Shown piece after piece: positions 6,914-13,562 of a DNA stretch of 13,608 bases. Under the pieces are notes generated by a model that was given only the letters and a program-made list of their open reading frames with translations, ran no database searches and was not told where the DNA came from. Position 1 is the stretch's first letter. Every line of letters begins with the position of its first letter. Position numbers and translations under genes: made by a program. The stretch covers positions 1 through 13,608 of the forward strand of contig JAJZOK010000156.1 in assembly GCA_021811525.1 (NCBI GenBank). The letters run 5' to 3'. The stretch comes from Thermoplasmata archaeon (lineage in GTDB: Archaea; Thermoplasmatota; Thermoplasmata; Thermoplasmatales; Thermoplasmataceae).

Positions 6914-6968
6914 CATGGATTAATTTTCCATGGCATTCCATTTCAGGCATTCCGGCAATCTTTTTAGC
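6914..6968 (+). promoter_or_regulatory. promoter region of the sulfoquinovose synthase gene with palindrome and direct repeat
   Basis: CATGGA (6914-6919) and TCCATG (6927-6932) form an inverted repeat with a 7-base AT-rich spacer. GGCATTCC occurs twice, at 6932-6939 and 6946-6953, a direct repeat with a 14-base period. A T-rich TATA-like element (CTTTTTAG, about 6959-6966) then lies roughly 24-31 bases before the ATG at 6990, consistent with a leaderless mRNA. The repeats sit where an archaeal activator would bind. Function is inferred from position only. Confidence 0.35.
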
Positions 6969-6989
6969 CTTATGGGAAATCCGGATAAA

Positions 6990-8159
6990 ATGAAGGTAAT
7001 GATTCTCGGTGTGGACGGCTACATTGGGTGGCCTCTTGCGTTAAGGGAACTAATGAAGGGAAATGAAGTGGTGGGGGTGGATAACTTCTTCACCCGAAAG
7101 AGAGTAAAAGAGGTGAATTCACAGTCTGTGACTCCCATTCCATCCTTCCAGTTGAGACTGAAGAAACTTAAGGAAAAGACTGGCAAGAGCATGACCTTCT
7201 ACAGGGGAGATGTGGCAGACCCGAAATTCTTCCTTGACGTCATGAGGAAAGAAAAGCCGGATGCAATAGTGCACCTTGCTGAGCAGAGATCCGCGCCTTA
7301 TTCAATGAGGGGCCTCAAGCAGGCCACTGACACAATGGTCAAGAACATAGTGAGCACCCTCAACCTGATCTATGCAGTGAAGGACATTGTGCCCAATGCA
7401 CACATCCTGAAACTGGGAACCATGGGTGAATACGGGACCCCGAACATAGACATACCTGAAGGTTTCTTTGACATAGAATACAATGGAAGGAAGGATTACC
7501 TGCCATTCCCAAAGCAGGCAGGCTCCTGGTACCACTGGACCAAGGTCCACGATTCAAACAACCTCATGTTTGCAAACAGGCTATGGAAACTTAGGATAAC
7601 TGATGTCATGCAGGGAGTCGTGTATGGCACAAGAACAAAGGAAATAGACCAGACTGGGTTATTTTCAAGATTTGATATCGATGAGGTCTGGGGAACAGCG
7701 CTCAACCGGTTCTGTGCACAAGCAACTGTAGGCCTTCCAATCACGCCGTACGGAAAGGGCGGGCAGACCCGAGGTTTCCTCTCCCTGGAGGACAGCATAA
7801 CCTGTCTCGACATTGCACTCAACAATCCACCTAAGGAAGGAGAATACAGGGTCTTCAACCAGTTTGACGAACATTATTCCGTGAGAGACCTTGCAAACAT
7901 GGTGCAGCAGGTATATTCCGAATCATACAGTAAGGTCCCGGAAATCAGGAGTGTGCCCAATCCAAGGCTTGAAGCTGAGGAACACTACTACAATCCCGCT
8001 CATGAAAAACTTGCGAAACTTGGTTATAAACGTTCCAAGGAACTCAGGGACGAAGTGAAGGTAATCCTCAAGGACCTGAGGACTTACAGGAAAAGGATCC
8101 AGAAACTCCAGGCAGTCATTAACCCCAGGACCATCTGGAAAGACAGCCCTACGAAGTGA
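6990..8159 (+). CDS. agl3: UDP-sulfoquinovose synthase (SQD1/Agl3-like)
   Basis: NAD-dependent short-chain dehydrogenase/epimerase-type enzyme that converts UDP-glucose and sulfite to UDP-sulfoquinovose, the donor of a sulfonated sugar for sulfolipids or, in archaea such as Sulfolobus, N-glycans. From the ATG at 6990 it has 389 residues. The N-terminus MKVMILGVDGYIGWP has the GxxGxxG NAD loop at 7-13. The catalytic triad Thr144, Tyr181 and Lys185 falls within one residue of the plant SQD1 positions (145, 182, 186 as remembered). WYHWTKVHDSNN, MQGVVYGTRT and QTRGFLSLEDS are highly characteristic of this family. An upstream in-frame ATG at 6930 would add a 20-residue tail encoded by promoter-like sequence and is rejected; ATG 6972 is possible. 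The 3' end overlaps the convergent nucleotidyltransferase gene by 11 bases. Confidence 0.9.
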   Translation: MKVMILGVDGYIGWPLALRELMKGNEVVGVDNFFTRKRVKEVNSQSVTPIPSFQLRLKKLKEKTGKSMTFYRGDVADPKFFLDVMRKEKPDAIVHLAEQRSAPYSMRGLKQATDTMVKNIVSTLNLIYAVKDIVPNAHILKLGTMGEYGTPNIDIPEGFFDIEYNGRKDYLPFPKQAGSWYHWTKVHDSNNLMFANRLWKLRITDVMQGVVYGTRTKEIDQTGLFSRFDIDEVWGTALNRFCAQATVGLPITPYGKGGQTRGFLSLEDSITCLDIALNNPPKEGEYRVFNQFDEHYSVRDLANMVQQVYSESYSKVPEIRSVPNPRLEAEEHYYNPAHEKLAKLGYKRSKELRDEVKVILKDLRTYRKRIQKLQAVINPRTIWKDSPTK

Positions 8160-8892
8160 TCTTGGACCTGGCCTTTTCAAGGGTAGCCCTGAGCACATCC
8201 AAATAACTCTCGGCTTTACCCACGCTAATCCAGTCTTTCCTTTCCAGGAAGTCTGCATTGGTGGAGATTCCTTTCCTGATCACCTTGTCAATGGCAGGGG
8301 TAAGTTCCACGTTCCTTCCGGATTGATCTATCTCTTCGAAAATTTGTGGTGTCAGGCGGTAAAGTGCGCAGAGTGCAAAATTAGATGGAGGGTTCCTCGG
8401 TTTCTCGATGACTCCCCTTATTACAGTCTTTCCATTTACTGTTGAAATTTCCGGGCAACCGTAATTCTCAGGATTAGGCACCGGGATTAGTGCAAGATAT
8501 ATACTAGATTCCTTCACAGAGACCATGTCCTTCAGGACGGACTCTTTGAGGACAAGGCCGTCTCCAGCATTTAGGATAAAATCATCGGCTCCCATGAAAT
8601 CCCTTGCCATCAGGACGGCATGCCCATAACCGCGCTTCTCTTCCTGGAAGAGCAGGGTAACCTCAGGGAAATTTGCCTCTAAATAATCCCTTGTGCATTT
8701 GTCACCTGGATCCATGACAACAGCGACGTCTTTTATCCCATTCCTGGAAAATTCTGTGAGGATAACATCAAGGATGGGCCTCAATACGATGCGGCCATCC
8801 CTGACATCATACACGGGAAGCATTTCTTTCCTCAATTTCCCATCCAGCCCGGATCTGGTGCCAAGTCCCGCCGCAGTGATCAAGCCCTTCAT
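8149..8892 (-). CDS. sugar-phosphate nucleotidyltransferase, GalU-like
   Basis: Predicted to join a sugar 1-phosphate and a nucleoside triphosphate; UDP-glucose formation from UTP and glucose-1-phosphate is the best guess. The 247 residues begin with the diagnostic AAGLGTR loop (GLGTR at 9-13) and KEMLPV (22-27). EEKRGYGHAV (84-93) corresponds to the GLGHAV segment of GalU-type enzymes rather than the GLAQA of RmlA, AGDG (109-112) carries the metal-binding aspartate Asp111, and VIEKP is the later sugar-binding motif. It is shorter than bacterial GalU (about 290), so the exact sugar and nucleotide are open. Next to it, and convergent, is UDP-sulfoquinovose synthase, whose substrate is UDP-glucose. 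The ATG at 8892 is about 20-34 bases after TATA-like ATAAGATAATAG, so the mRNA is probably leaderless. Confidence 0.84.
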   Translation of the reverse strand: MKGLITAAGLGTRSGLDGKLRKEMLPVYDVRDGRIVLRPILDVILTEFSRNGIKDVAVVMDPGDKCTRDYLEANFPEVTLLFQEEKRGYGHAVLMARDFMGADDFILNAGDGLVLKESVLKDMVSVKESSIYLALIPVPNPENYGCPEISTVNGKTVIRGVIEKPRNPPSNFALCALYRLTPQIFEEIDQSGRNVELTPAIDKVIRKGISTNADFLERKDWISVGKAESYLDVLRATLEKARSKITS

Positions 8893-8983
8893 TGGGTAGA
8901 AATTATCAGGGCTATTATCTTATTTTCCTTCTGAAACGGCATCATTCGAAACGAATATATGTTCTATATACGATAACCTAGAA
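8893..8983. promoter_or_regulatory. divergent promoters for the nucleotidyltransferase and pgk genes
   Basis: Ninety-one bases hold two back-to-back promoters. For pgk, AATATAT (8954-8960) lies 24-30 bases before the ATG at 8984, predicting a leaderless mRNA. A palindrome ATTCG-AAA-CGAAT (8944-8956) covers the TFB recognition region and the start of the TATA box, a good place for a regulator. For the minus-strand gene, AAAATAAGATAATAG (8912-8926) lies 20-34 bases before its ATG at 8892. No Shine-Dalgarno sequence is visible for either gene. Confidence 0.6.
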
Positions 8984-10255
8984 ATGGCTTCATCTCCGGC
9001 TAAGTTTTTCACCCTCGACAGCTTTGAACTTGAGGGAAAGAGAGTATATCTTAGGGTAGACATCAACTCGCCTATCAACCCTATTTCGGGGGAGGTGATG
9101 GGGCTCACCAGGTTCATGTCCCACCTGGACACAATAAGGGAACTTCATAATTCAAAATTAGTCATTGTGGGCCACCAAAGCAGGCCTGGTAAAGACGACT
9201 TCACTTCACTAAAGACTCACGCAGAACAGTTGGAGAAGATCACGGGAAGGCCCATAGAGTTCATTGATTCCCTGTTCGGGTCTGATGCCAGGAACAGGAT
9301 CAGGCATATGGAAAACGGGGAGATCATCATGCTCGAAAACACCAGGTTCTACACTGAGGAAACAGATATTGATCCCATGGACGCAGATCTCGCGGAATCC
9401 ACACATTTCGTCAAGAACCTCAGTGAGCTGTTCGATTACTATGTCATAGATGCATTCCCAACCATCCACCGTGCCCAGACATCTTTAGTTGGATTCAGAA
9501 GGATAAGGCCCAATATAGCTGGAAGGCTGATAGAAAAGGAAGTCTCCATGATAGACAGGTTCACTTTTGGCAATGACCACCCCAAGCTTGCAATCCTTGC
9601 CGGCGCAAAGATAGATGACAGCATTAACGTTTCAAGCAGTTTCCTCAAGAATGGCACAGTGGACAGCATAATTGCCGGCGGTGTAGTTGCAAATGCCTTC
9701 CTGTGGGCAAAAGGCATGGATATCGGGAAGAAGAACAGGGAATTTATCATGAAGAACAACAAGAATCATTCGGAGATCATTGAACAATGCAGGAAAATAC
9801 TGGAAAAGTATCCTGGCAAGCTGATGCTCCCGGATGATTTTGTACTCAACCCCGCAGGAAAGAACCTTTCTGTGAAGGACAAAGTTCCGGATGACCAGAT
9901 TCTCGCTGATATTGGGCTCAACAGCATTTCACGTTTTGTGGAGGAAATCAGGAAATCCAAGGCAATATTCCTCAATGGCCCTATGGGGATGTATGAAATC
10001 GAAGAGTTCTCGGTTGGCACCAGGGAAATCCTTGAAGCAGTGGCCGCATCCCACGGACTGACCATTGCAGGAGGAGGACACACGTTGAATGCGCTTGAAA
10101 AATTGAGGCTTATGGACAGAATATCACATGCTTCGACTGGCGGCGGCGCACTGATAAGCTATTTATCAGGTGAACGAATGCCAGTATTGCAAGCTCTTGA
10201 AGAGAGCCTGAACATCTTTCAGGGACAAGGTTATGGAAAACGAAGGAAAAATTAA
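8984..10255 (+). CDS. pgk: phosphoglycerate kinase, archaeal
   Basis: Interconverts 3-phosphoglycerate plus ATP and 1,3-bisphosphoglycerate. In organisms that degrade glucose by a non-phosphorylating Entner-Doudoroff route, as Thermoplasmatales do, it serves mainly gluconeogenesis. The 423 residues show the full two-domain enzyme: YLRVDINSPI near 22-31, GHQSRPGK near 63-70, LENTRFYTEE around 117-126, DAFPTIHRAQTSLVGF around 156-171, LAGAKIDDSINV near 206-217, LNGPMGMYE around 331-339, and the C-terminal glycine-rich GGGHTLNAL and STGGGALISYLSG phosphate loops. The ATG at 8984 fits the leaderless promoter. It is the first gene of an apparent operon: the prefoldin gene starts 23 bases before the pgk stop codon. 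Confidence 0.96.
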   Translation: MASSPAKFFTLDSFELEGKRVYLRVDINSPINPISGEVMGLTRFMSHLDTIRELHNSKLVIVGHQSRPGKDDFTSLKTHAEQLEKITGRPIEFIDSLFGSDARNRIRHMENGEIIMLENTRFYTEETDIDPMDADLAESTHFVKNLSELFDYYVIDAFPTIHRAQTSLVGFRRIRPNIAGRLIEKEVSMIDRFTFGNDHPKLAILAGAKIDDSINVSSSFLKNGTVDSIIAGGVVANAFLWAKGMDIGKKNREFIMKNNKNHSEIIEQCRKILEKYPGKLMLPDDFVLNPAGKNLSVKDKVPDDQILADIGLNSISRFVEEIRKSKAIFLNGPMGMYEIEEFSVGTREILEAVAASHGLTIAGGGHTLNALEKLRLMDRISHASTGGGALISYLSGERMPVLQALEESLNIFQGQGYGKRRKN

Positions 10256-10652
10256 CATTTCAGAGGAACTGAATTACCTCAGGTCACTAATGGAATCTCT
10301 TGATTCCCAACTATCAGTCTTGGTAAGGGGAATGGACGAGATACGCAAGGCCTATTCAGTATTGAAGGAAGAGGGCCTCACTGCATCAAAGGATGTTCGG
10401 GTTTCCATCGGTGCAGGCATTTTTGCAAAAGCGAAAATTGACTCCAGTGACAAGCTCTTCGTTCCAATCGGCTCAGACCTTTACGTTGAGGAAGAATCAC
10501 ACAAGAGCATTTCCAGGCTTGATCAGAACCTGAAGGAACTTGATGCTTCCATCCAGAATGTTCAGGGCAGGAGATCAGAGATTTCCAGCAGGTACAATTC
10601 ACTTGTTTCAGTGCTACAGCAGGCACAGGAACAGCAGAGGTCCAAGAATTGA
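10233..10652 (+). CDS. pfdA: prefoldin alpha subunit
   Basis: Subunit of the hexameric prefoldin (GimC) chaperone, two alpha and four beta chains, which carries unfolded proteins to the group II chaperonin. The 139 residues have the family layout: an N-terminal coiled coil (about 10-48), a central beta-hairpin region (about 56-88, with VSIGAGIFAKAKI and FVPIGSDLYVEE typical of the alpha subunit) and a C-terminal coiled coil (about 90-135). The ATG at 10233 lies inside the end of pgk (23-base overlap, different frame), so translation is probably coupled. One base separates its TGA stop from the ftsY ATG. The pairing of prefoldin alpha with ftsY is a recurrent archaeal arrangement as far as I recall. 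Confidence 0.92.
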   Translation: MENEGKINISEELNYLRSLMESLDSQLSVLVRGMDEIRKAYSVLKEEGLTASKDVRVSIGAGIFAKAKIDSSDKLFVPIGSDLYVEEESHKSISRLDQNLKELDASIQNVQGRRSEISSRYNSLVSVLQQAQEQQRSKN

Positions 10653-10653
10653 T

Positions 10654-11526
10654 ATGTTTGAATCATTCAAGAAGAAATTTGGAAAGGCACTGAATGAAGA
10701 AAACGGCCAGGAAATACGGAAAACAGAAATAGAGGACAGCATCAGGACAACTCTTCTCGAGTCTGATGTGTCTTTTGAAACAGCTGAACGCATTATAGGC
10801 GACCTGGAGAATTTTATTTCAAGCAGCAAGAAACACGTAAGCATGAAAGAGGTCAAGAGTAAGATCAGGGCATCTGTGGAGGAGATCCTCAGGGAAAATG
10901 AGACGGACATCGATCTGCTAAATCCTCCAAAGAAACCTATGGTCATACTGTTCCTCGGAATAAATGGCACAGGTAAGACCACGACAGTGGCCAAGCTTGC
11001 CAATTACCTTAAGGCCAACAACAAGAGGGTTGTTGTTGCAGCTTCTGACACGTTCAGGGCAGGTGCAATAGAGCAACTCAGCATACTGTGCGACAGGATA
11101 GGTGTCCACCTCATAAAACACGAAGCAGGAAGTGATCCGGCATCAGTGGCATTCGATGCAGTGGAGCATGCAAATGCAAGGAACCTCGATTTTGTTCTCA
11201 TTGACTCTGCGGGTAGAATGCAGACAAACAAGAACCTCCTCGAAGAAATGAAGAAGATGAAAAGGGTTGCAAAACCTGACTTGGCTGTTCTGGTACTGGA
11301 TGCCATGATTGGCCAGGACGCTGTGCATCAGGCTGAAACATTCAACAAGGAGACCCCATTTGACGCAGTCATTCTAACCAAACTGGACACAGACGCCCGT
11401 GGAGGGGCAATCCTCACTATATCGGACCAGCTCAAGAAACCAATACTTTTTGTTGGGATTGGCCAGGAGATGGAAGACCTCCAGCCTTTTGACTACAACT
11501 GGTACCTAGAAAGGATAATGCCCTGA
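10654..11526 (+). CDS. ftsY: signal recognition particle receptor FtsY
   Basis: GTPase that docks the SRP-ribosome-nascent chain complex at the membrane translocon. The 290-residue form starting at 10654 has an N domain (1-90; MFESFKKKFGKAL forms a basic amphipathic helix likely to touch membrane lipid) and the G domain: G1 GINGTGKT (102-109), DTFRAGAIEQL, G3 DSAGR, G4 TKLD (242-245) followed by DARGG, and the closing GIGQEMEDLQPFD with the short final helix. These distinguish it from SRP54, which has a methionine-rich M domain absent here. The long acidic A domain of bacterial FtsY is lacking, as is usual in archaea. A longer frame from 10540 would overlap prefoldin by over 100 bases and adds residues unlike FtsY, so it is rejected. 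Confidence 0.95.
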   Translation: MFESFKKKFGKALNEENGQEIRKTEIEDSIRTTLLESDVSFETAERIIGDLENFISSSKKHVSMKEVKSKIRASVEEILRENETDIDLLNPPKKPMVILFLGINGTGKTTTVAKLANYLKANNKRVVVAASDTFRAGAIEQLSILCDRIGVHLIKHEAGSDPASVAFDAVEHANARNLDFVLIDSAGRMQTNKNLLEEMKKMKRVAKPDLAVLVLDAMIGQDAVHQAETFNKETPFDAVILTKLDTDARGGAILTISDQLKKPILFVGIGQEMEDLQPFDYNWYLERIMP

Positions 11527-11538
11527 GCCTTACTCAGG
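11522..11538. terminator. stem-loop across the two convergent stop codons
   Basis: CCTGAG (11522-11527) and CTCAGG (11533-11538) form a perfect 6-bp stem with a 5-base loop. It contains the TGA of ftsY and the TAA of the convergent membrane protein gene, which are only 3 bases apart. It could act as a shared, bidirectional 3'-end structure. No long T-tract follows on either strand, so the terminator role is tentative. Confidence 0.35.
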
Positions 11539-11958
11539 CGTATCTGCATCAAATTCGTTTCTGTTGGCATCGGAAATGTCCATTGAATCAACAAATTCAG
11601 GGCCTTTTGGTTTTTTCTTGAAGTCGTCTGAAATGGGCTTTACATCAAATTTTATCCCGACCCTGGTATTGAGCATCTCCAGGTTCTTCCTTACCATCTG
11701 GGAGAATTTCTGGGTCTCAGCCATGAAACGGGATTCCCACTGTACCTGTTGTTCAAGTATTTTGAGCTGGCTTTCCTGCTTCATCACGTCTGGCATTGTC
11801 TGAACGTCCTGTTTTGGAGGCTCTGCTTCCAAAGGTGTGCTCGGATGTTCCTGCCTGGGTTTATTCGCAGGGAGTTTAGCCTGGAAAAAGAAAGTATAAA
11901 GCCATAGGAGAATGGCTATTATGGACAATACGAGTGCCACAATAGATACCGGATCCAT
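11530..11958 (-). CDS. small membrane-anchored coiled-coil protein, unknown function
   Basis: I do not recognise a family. From the ATG at 11958 the protein has 142 residues. One hydrophobic segment covers residues 4-24. A proline-rich linker follows (about 28-50), then a glutamine/glutamate-rich, probably coiled-coil stretch (about 57-95) and an acidic tail (about 112-142). Charges change from an acidic N-terminus to lysine and arginine after the membrane segment, which by the positive-inside rule puts the bulk of the protein in the cytoplasm. The longer alternative start (GTG at 12000) would overlap the signal peptidase gene by 26 bases and place a basic stretch before the membrane segment. 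With the chosen start, 16 bases separate the two genes, so they are likely co-transcribed. A role with the signal peptidase or the secretion machinery is conjecture from position. Confidence 0.7.
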   Translation of the reverse strand: MDPVSIVALVLSIIAILLWLYTFFFQAKLPANKPRQEHPSTPLEAEPPKQDVQTMPDVMKQESQLKILEQQVQWESRFMAETQKFSQMVRKNLEMLNTRVGIKFDVKPISDDFKKKPKGPEFVDSMDISDANRNEFDADTPE

Positions 11959-11974
11959 GTCCAACCATAATGAC

Positions 11975-12778
11975 CTATTTCTTATGGTTTTTCCTCTCAC
12001 CCTTCTTCAGGAATTCCGAATAGGGGAAGAATATGAGGACAATTATGGCAAATATGGATGCTCCGAGGTAGTAATAGCTGAAGTTGGGTACATCGTTGGG
12101 GTACTGCCAGGTTCCCTGCAGCCTCATAATGTTAAGCTTTATCAGCCCGAACCATGGTATCTGCCCCTGTGCCTCTCCGACAATATTTGAGGCAGTGACA
12201 GGATGGCCTATTATGCCGACATTCTCATCCGCAGCCATATATGCTTTCATTGAAGAATTGTAGAAGAACTGGGATGCAGTTGCAAGGTTATGGTCCCCCA
12301 TGGTGATGAAGCCACTTTCATTCTTGAAGCCCGCTATATTTACAAGAAGATTCCTGTGGGCATACCCTACATCTTTTATGAGGACATAAGTCGGTGTTAC
12401 TGTGATCCAGCTCTGGTTGTTGGCTCCTTCAACCACGGGGCTTCCGTTTGACCACGAAAGATAGAACATGGCCCTGTGTATTACAACAAGGTTCAGCGGA
12501 GCGTTATACAGTATTACATTCCCATAGTCTCCATATGTGGAGAAACCAGTCTCCCTGCCCTGTACATATGTTACGACGTTTTTCTGGGGGTCGCTGACCT
12601 TTTTAACAATAACAATGTCACCGGTATTTATCACGCCAAACTGCCAGCTGTTAGAGTGCTGCATGCTTTCTGATTCAACCACTGAAGCAGGGGGAAACAT
12701 CCCTGAATAGACTGTAACACCTGCTATGGCCACGATTATGACAATGACGGCAATTACTGGTGCTGATATGACCTTCAT
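11975..12778 (-). CDS. signal peptidase I, archaeal/ER (Sec11-like) type with second membrane segment
   Basis: Membrane-bound protease that removes signal peptides from exported proteins outside the cell membrane. The 267 residues show an N-terminal membrane anchor (5-24), then the catalytic Ser38 in VVESESMQHS, the GDIVIVKK box (53-60), His101 in VVIHRAM and Asp162 in FITMGDHN. A histidine in place of the bacterial catalytic lysine marks the archaeal/eukaryotic S26B class. Unlike the short Sec11 form, the protein has a second hydrophobic segment near the C-terminus (about 236-255) and a lysine-rich cytoplasmic tail, and an expanded loop between His101 and Asp162. It follows the XRE regulator gene by 78 bases and precedes the small membrane protein gene by 16. 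A TATA-like element inside an inverted repeat precedes its ATG. Confidence 0.9.
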   Translation of the reverse strand: MKVISAPVIAVIVIIVAIAGVTVYSGMFPPASVVESESMQHSNSWQFGVINTGDIVIVKKVSDPQKNVVTYVQGRETGFSTYGDYGNVILYNAPLNLVVIHRAMFYLSWSNGSPVVEGANNQSWITVTPTYVLIKDVGYAHRNLLVNIAGFKNESGFITMGDHNLATASQFFYNSSMKAYMAADENVGIIGHPVTASNIVGEAQGQIPWFGLIKLNIMRLQGTWQYPNDVPNFSYYYLGASIFAIIVLIFFPYSEFLKKGERKNHKK

Positions 12779-12785
12779 GTCAGAT

Positions 12786-12815
12786 GGGGATATGGTTATA
12801 CCCTATTATTATTGT
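12786..12815 (-). promoter_or_regulatory. promoter of the signal peptidase gene with operator-like inverted repeat
   Basis: On the minus strand AATAATAATAGGGTATAACC precedes the signal peptidase ATG (12778). GTATAAC (12796-12802) is 18-24 bases upstream and AATAATAATAG (12804-12814) is 26-36 bases upstream, so either could be the TATA box, giving no or a very short leader. GGGGATA (12786-12792) and TATACCC (12797-12803) form an inverted repeat with one mismatch and a 4-base centre over this site. The adjacent XRE-type regulator is an obvious candidate binder, by inference only. Confidence 0.4.
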
Positions 12816-12856
12816 GTAGGCTTTATCCAGCTAAGTTATCCATGCCGCATCATGCC

Positions 12857-13531
12857 TCACTTCAACGAAGACATGATCTTAGAGAGTTCCTGCACATCAA
12901 GTTCAGTCACTATGAGCGGAATGTTCTCCACGTCTGCAAGTTTTATTGCCAGGTCGTCAATCCTGTCTGGCTTGATGTAGACCACAGCAGCCGGTTTCAA
13001 TGGATGGACCCTGATGGCTATCATGGGGCTCCTTCCCAGCTTTACCTCTGTGAAGAAGATTATTCTCTGGCTGGACCAGCCATAAAGCTTACTGTACTCT
13101 GAATAAGAGAATGAAAGGATTGCCTTGATCCCGTCTACGATTGTGTATCCGCGAATGTACCTGTTAAGCCCTATGGAAGAGTAGTTGGTGCCGCTGATCA
13201 TTCTGATCACACGTTCCAGTGAAATGTCGTGGTTATAGTCGCTTATGTCTATCACTGCATCAGAAGGCATTCCACTATTGTATCGCCTGAGTACCTGCCC
13301 GCCTCTCTTGAGGTCAAGCTCCACAAGCGCATTGACAATTTTCTTGATTGAAGACACGCCCGGGGACTTTCTCCTGCCGGACTCATAATCGCTGATTACT
13401 GAAGGTGAAATTTCCAGGTACTTTGCAAGATCCAACTGCGATACCTGAAACTCTTCCCGCCATTTACGGATGGTTTCACCAGGGTTCTCTGCAATGGTGA
13501 TTTCTCCCGCAATCTTTTCCTGTATATCCAC
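12857..13531 (-). CDS. XRE-type helix-turn-helix transcriptional regulator with C-terminal domain (COG1709-like)
   Basis: Predicted DNA-binding regulator. The 224 residues begin with a Cro/C1-like domain (about 18-70), with the helix-turn-helix around 31-51 (SQLDLAKYLEISPSVISDYES), followed by SGRRKSPG, the usual exit of this fold. The C-terminal 130 residues are an alpha/beta domain that contains GYTIVDGIKAIL and VKLGRSPMIAIRVHPLKPAAVVYIKP; this arrangement fits the archaeal COG1709 group, whose ligand and targets I do not know. The start is GTG (13529-13531), supported by a TATA-like ATTTTTAAAC 20-29 bases upstream, so the mRNA is probably leaderless. It is the first gene before the signal peptidase and may control it or itself. 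Confidence 0.85.
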   Translation of the reverse strand: MDIQEKIAGEITIAENPGETIRKWREEFQVSQLDLAKYLEISPSVISDYESGRRKSPGVSSIKKIVNALVELDLKRGGQVLRRYNSGMPSDAVIDISDYNHDISLERVIRMISGTNYSSIGLNRYIRGYTIVDGIKAILSFSYSEYSKLYGWSSQRIIFFTEVKLGRSPMIAIRVHPLKPAAVVYIKPDRIDDLAIKLADVENIPLIVTELDVQELSKIMSSLK

Positions 13532-13550
13532 AATGCAGGAATTTTTCCTT

Positions 13551-13562
13551 GTTTAAAAATAT
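13551..13562 (-). promoter_or_regulatory. TATA box of the regulator gene (leaderless, GTG start)
   Basis: On the minus strand ATATTTTTAAAC lies 20-31 bases before the GTG start of the regulator gene. The spacing predicts a transcript beginning at or next to the GTG. The remaining bases to the window end (13563-13608) show no recognisable feature. Confidence 0.5.

Noticed and set aside
6930..6989. Longer sulfoquinovose synthase beginning at 6930
   Set aside because: The NAD-binding motif of the family begins within a few residues of the N-terminus, matching the ATG at 6990; the upstream part holds promoter-like sequence.
10540..10653. Longer FtsY beginning at 10540
   Set aside because: It would overlap the prefoldin gene by 113 bases in another frame, and the added residues do not resemble an FtsY N-terminus.
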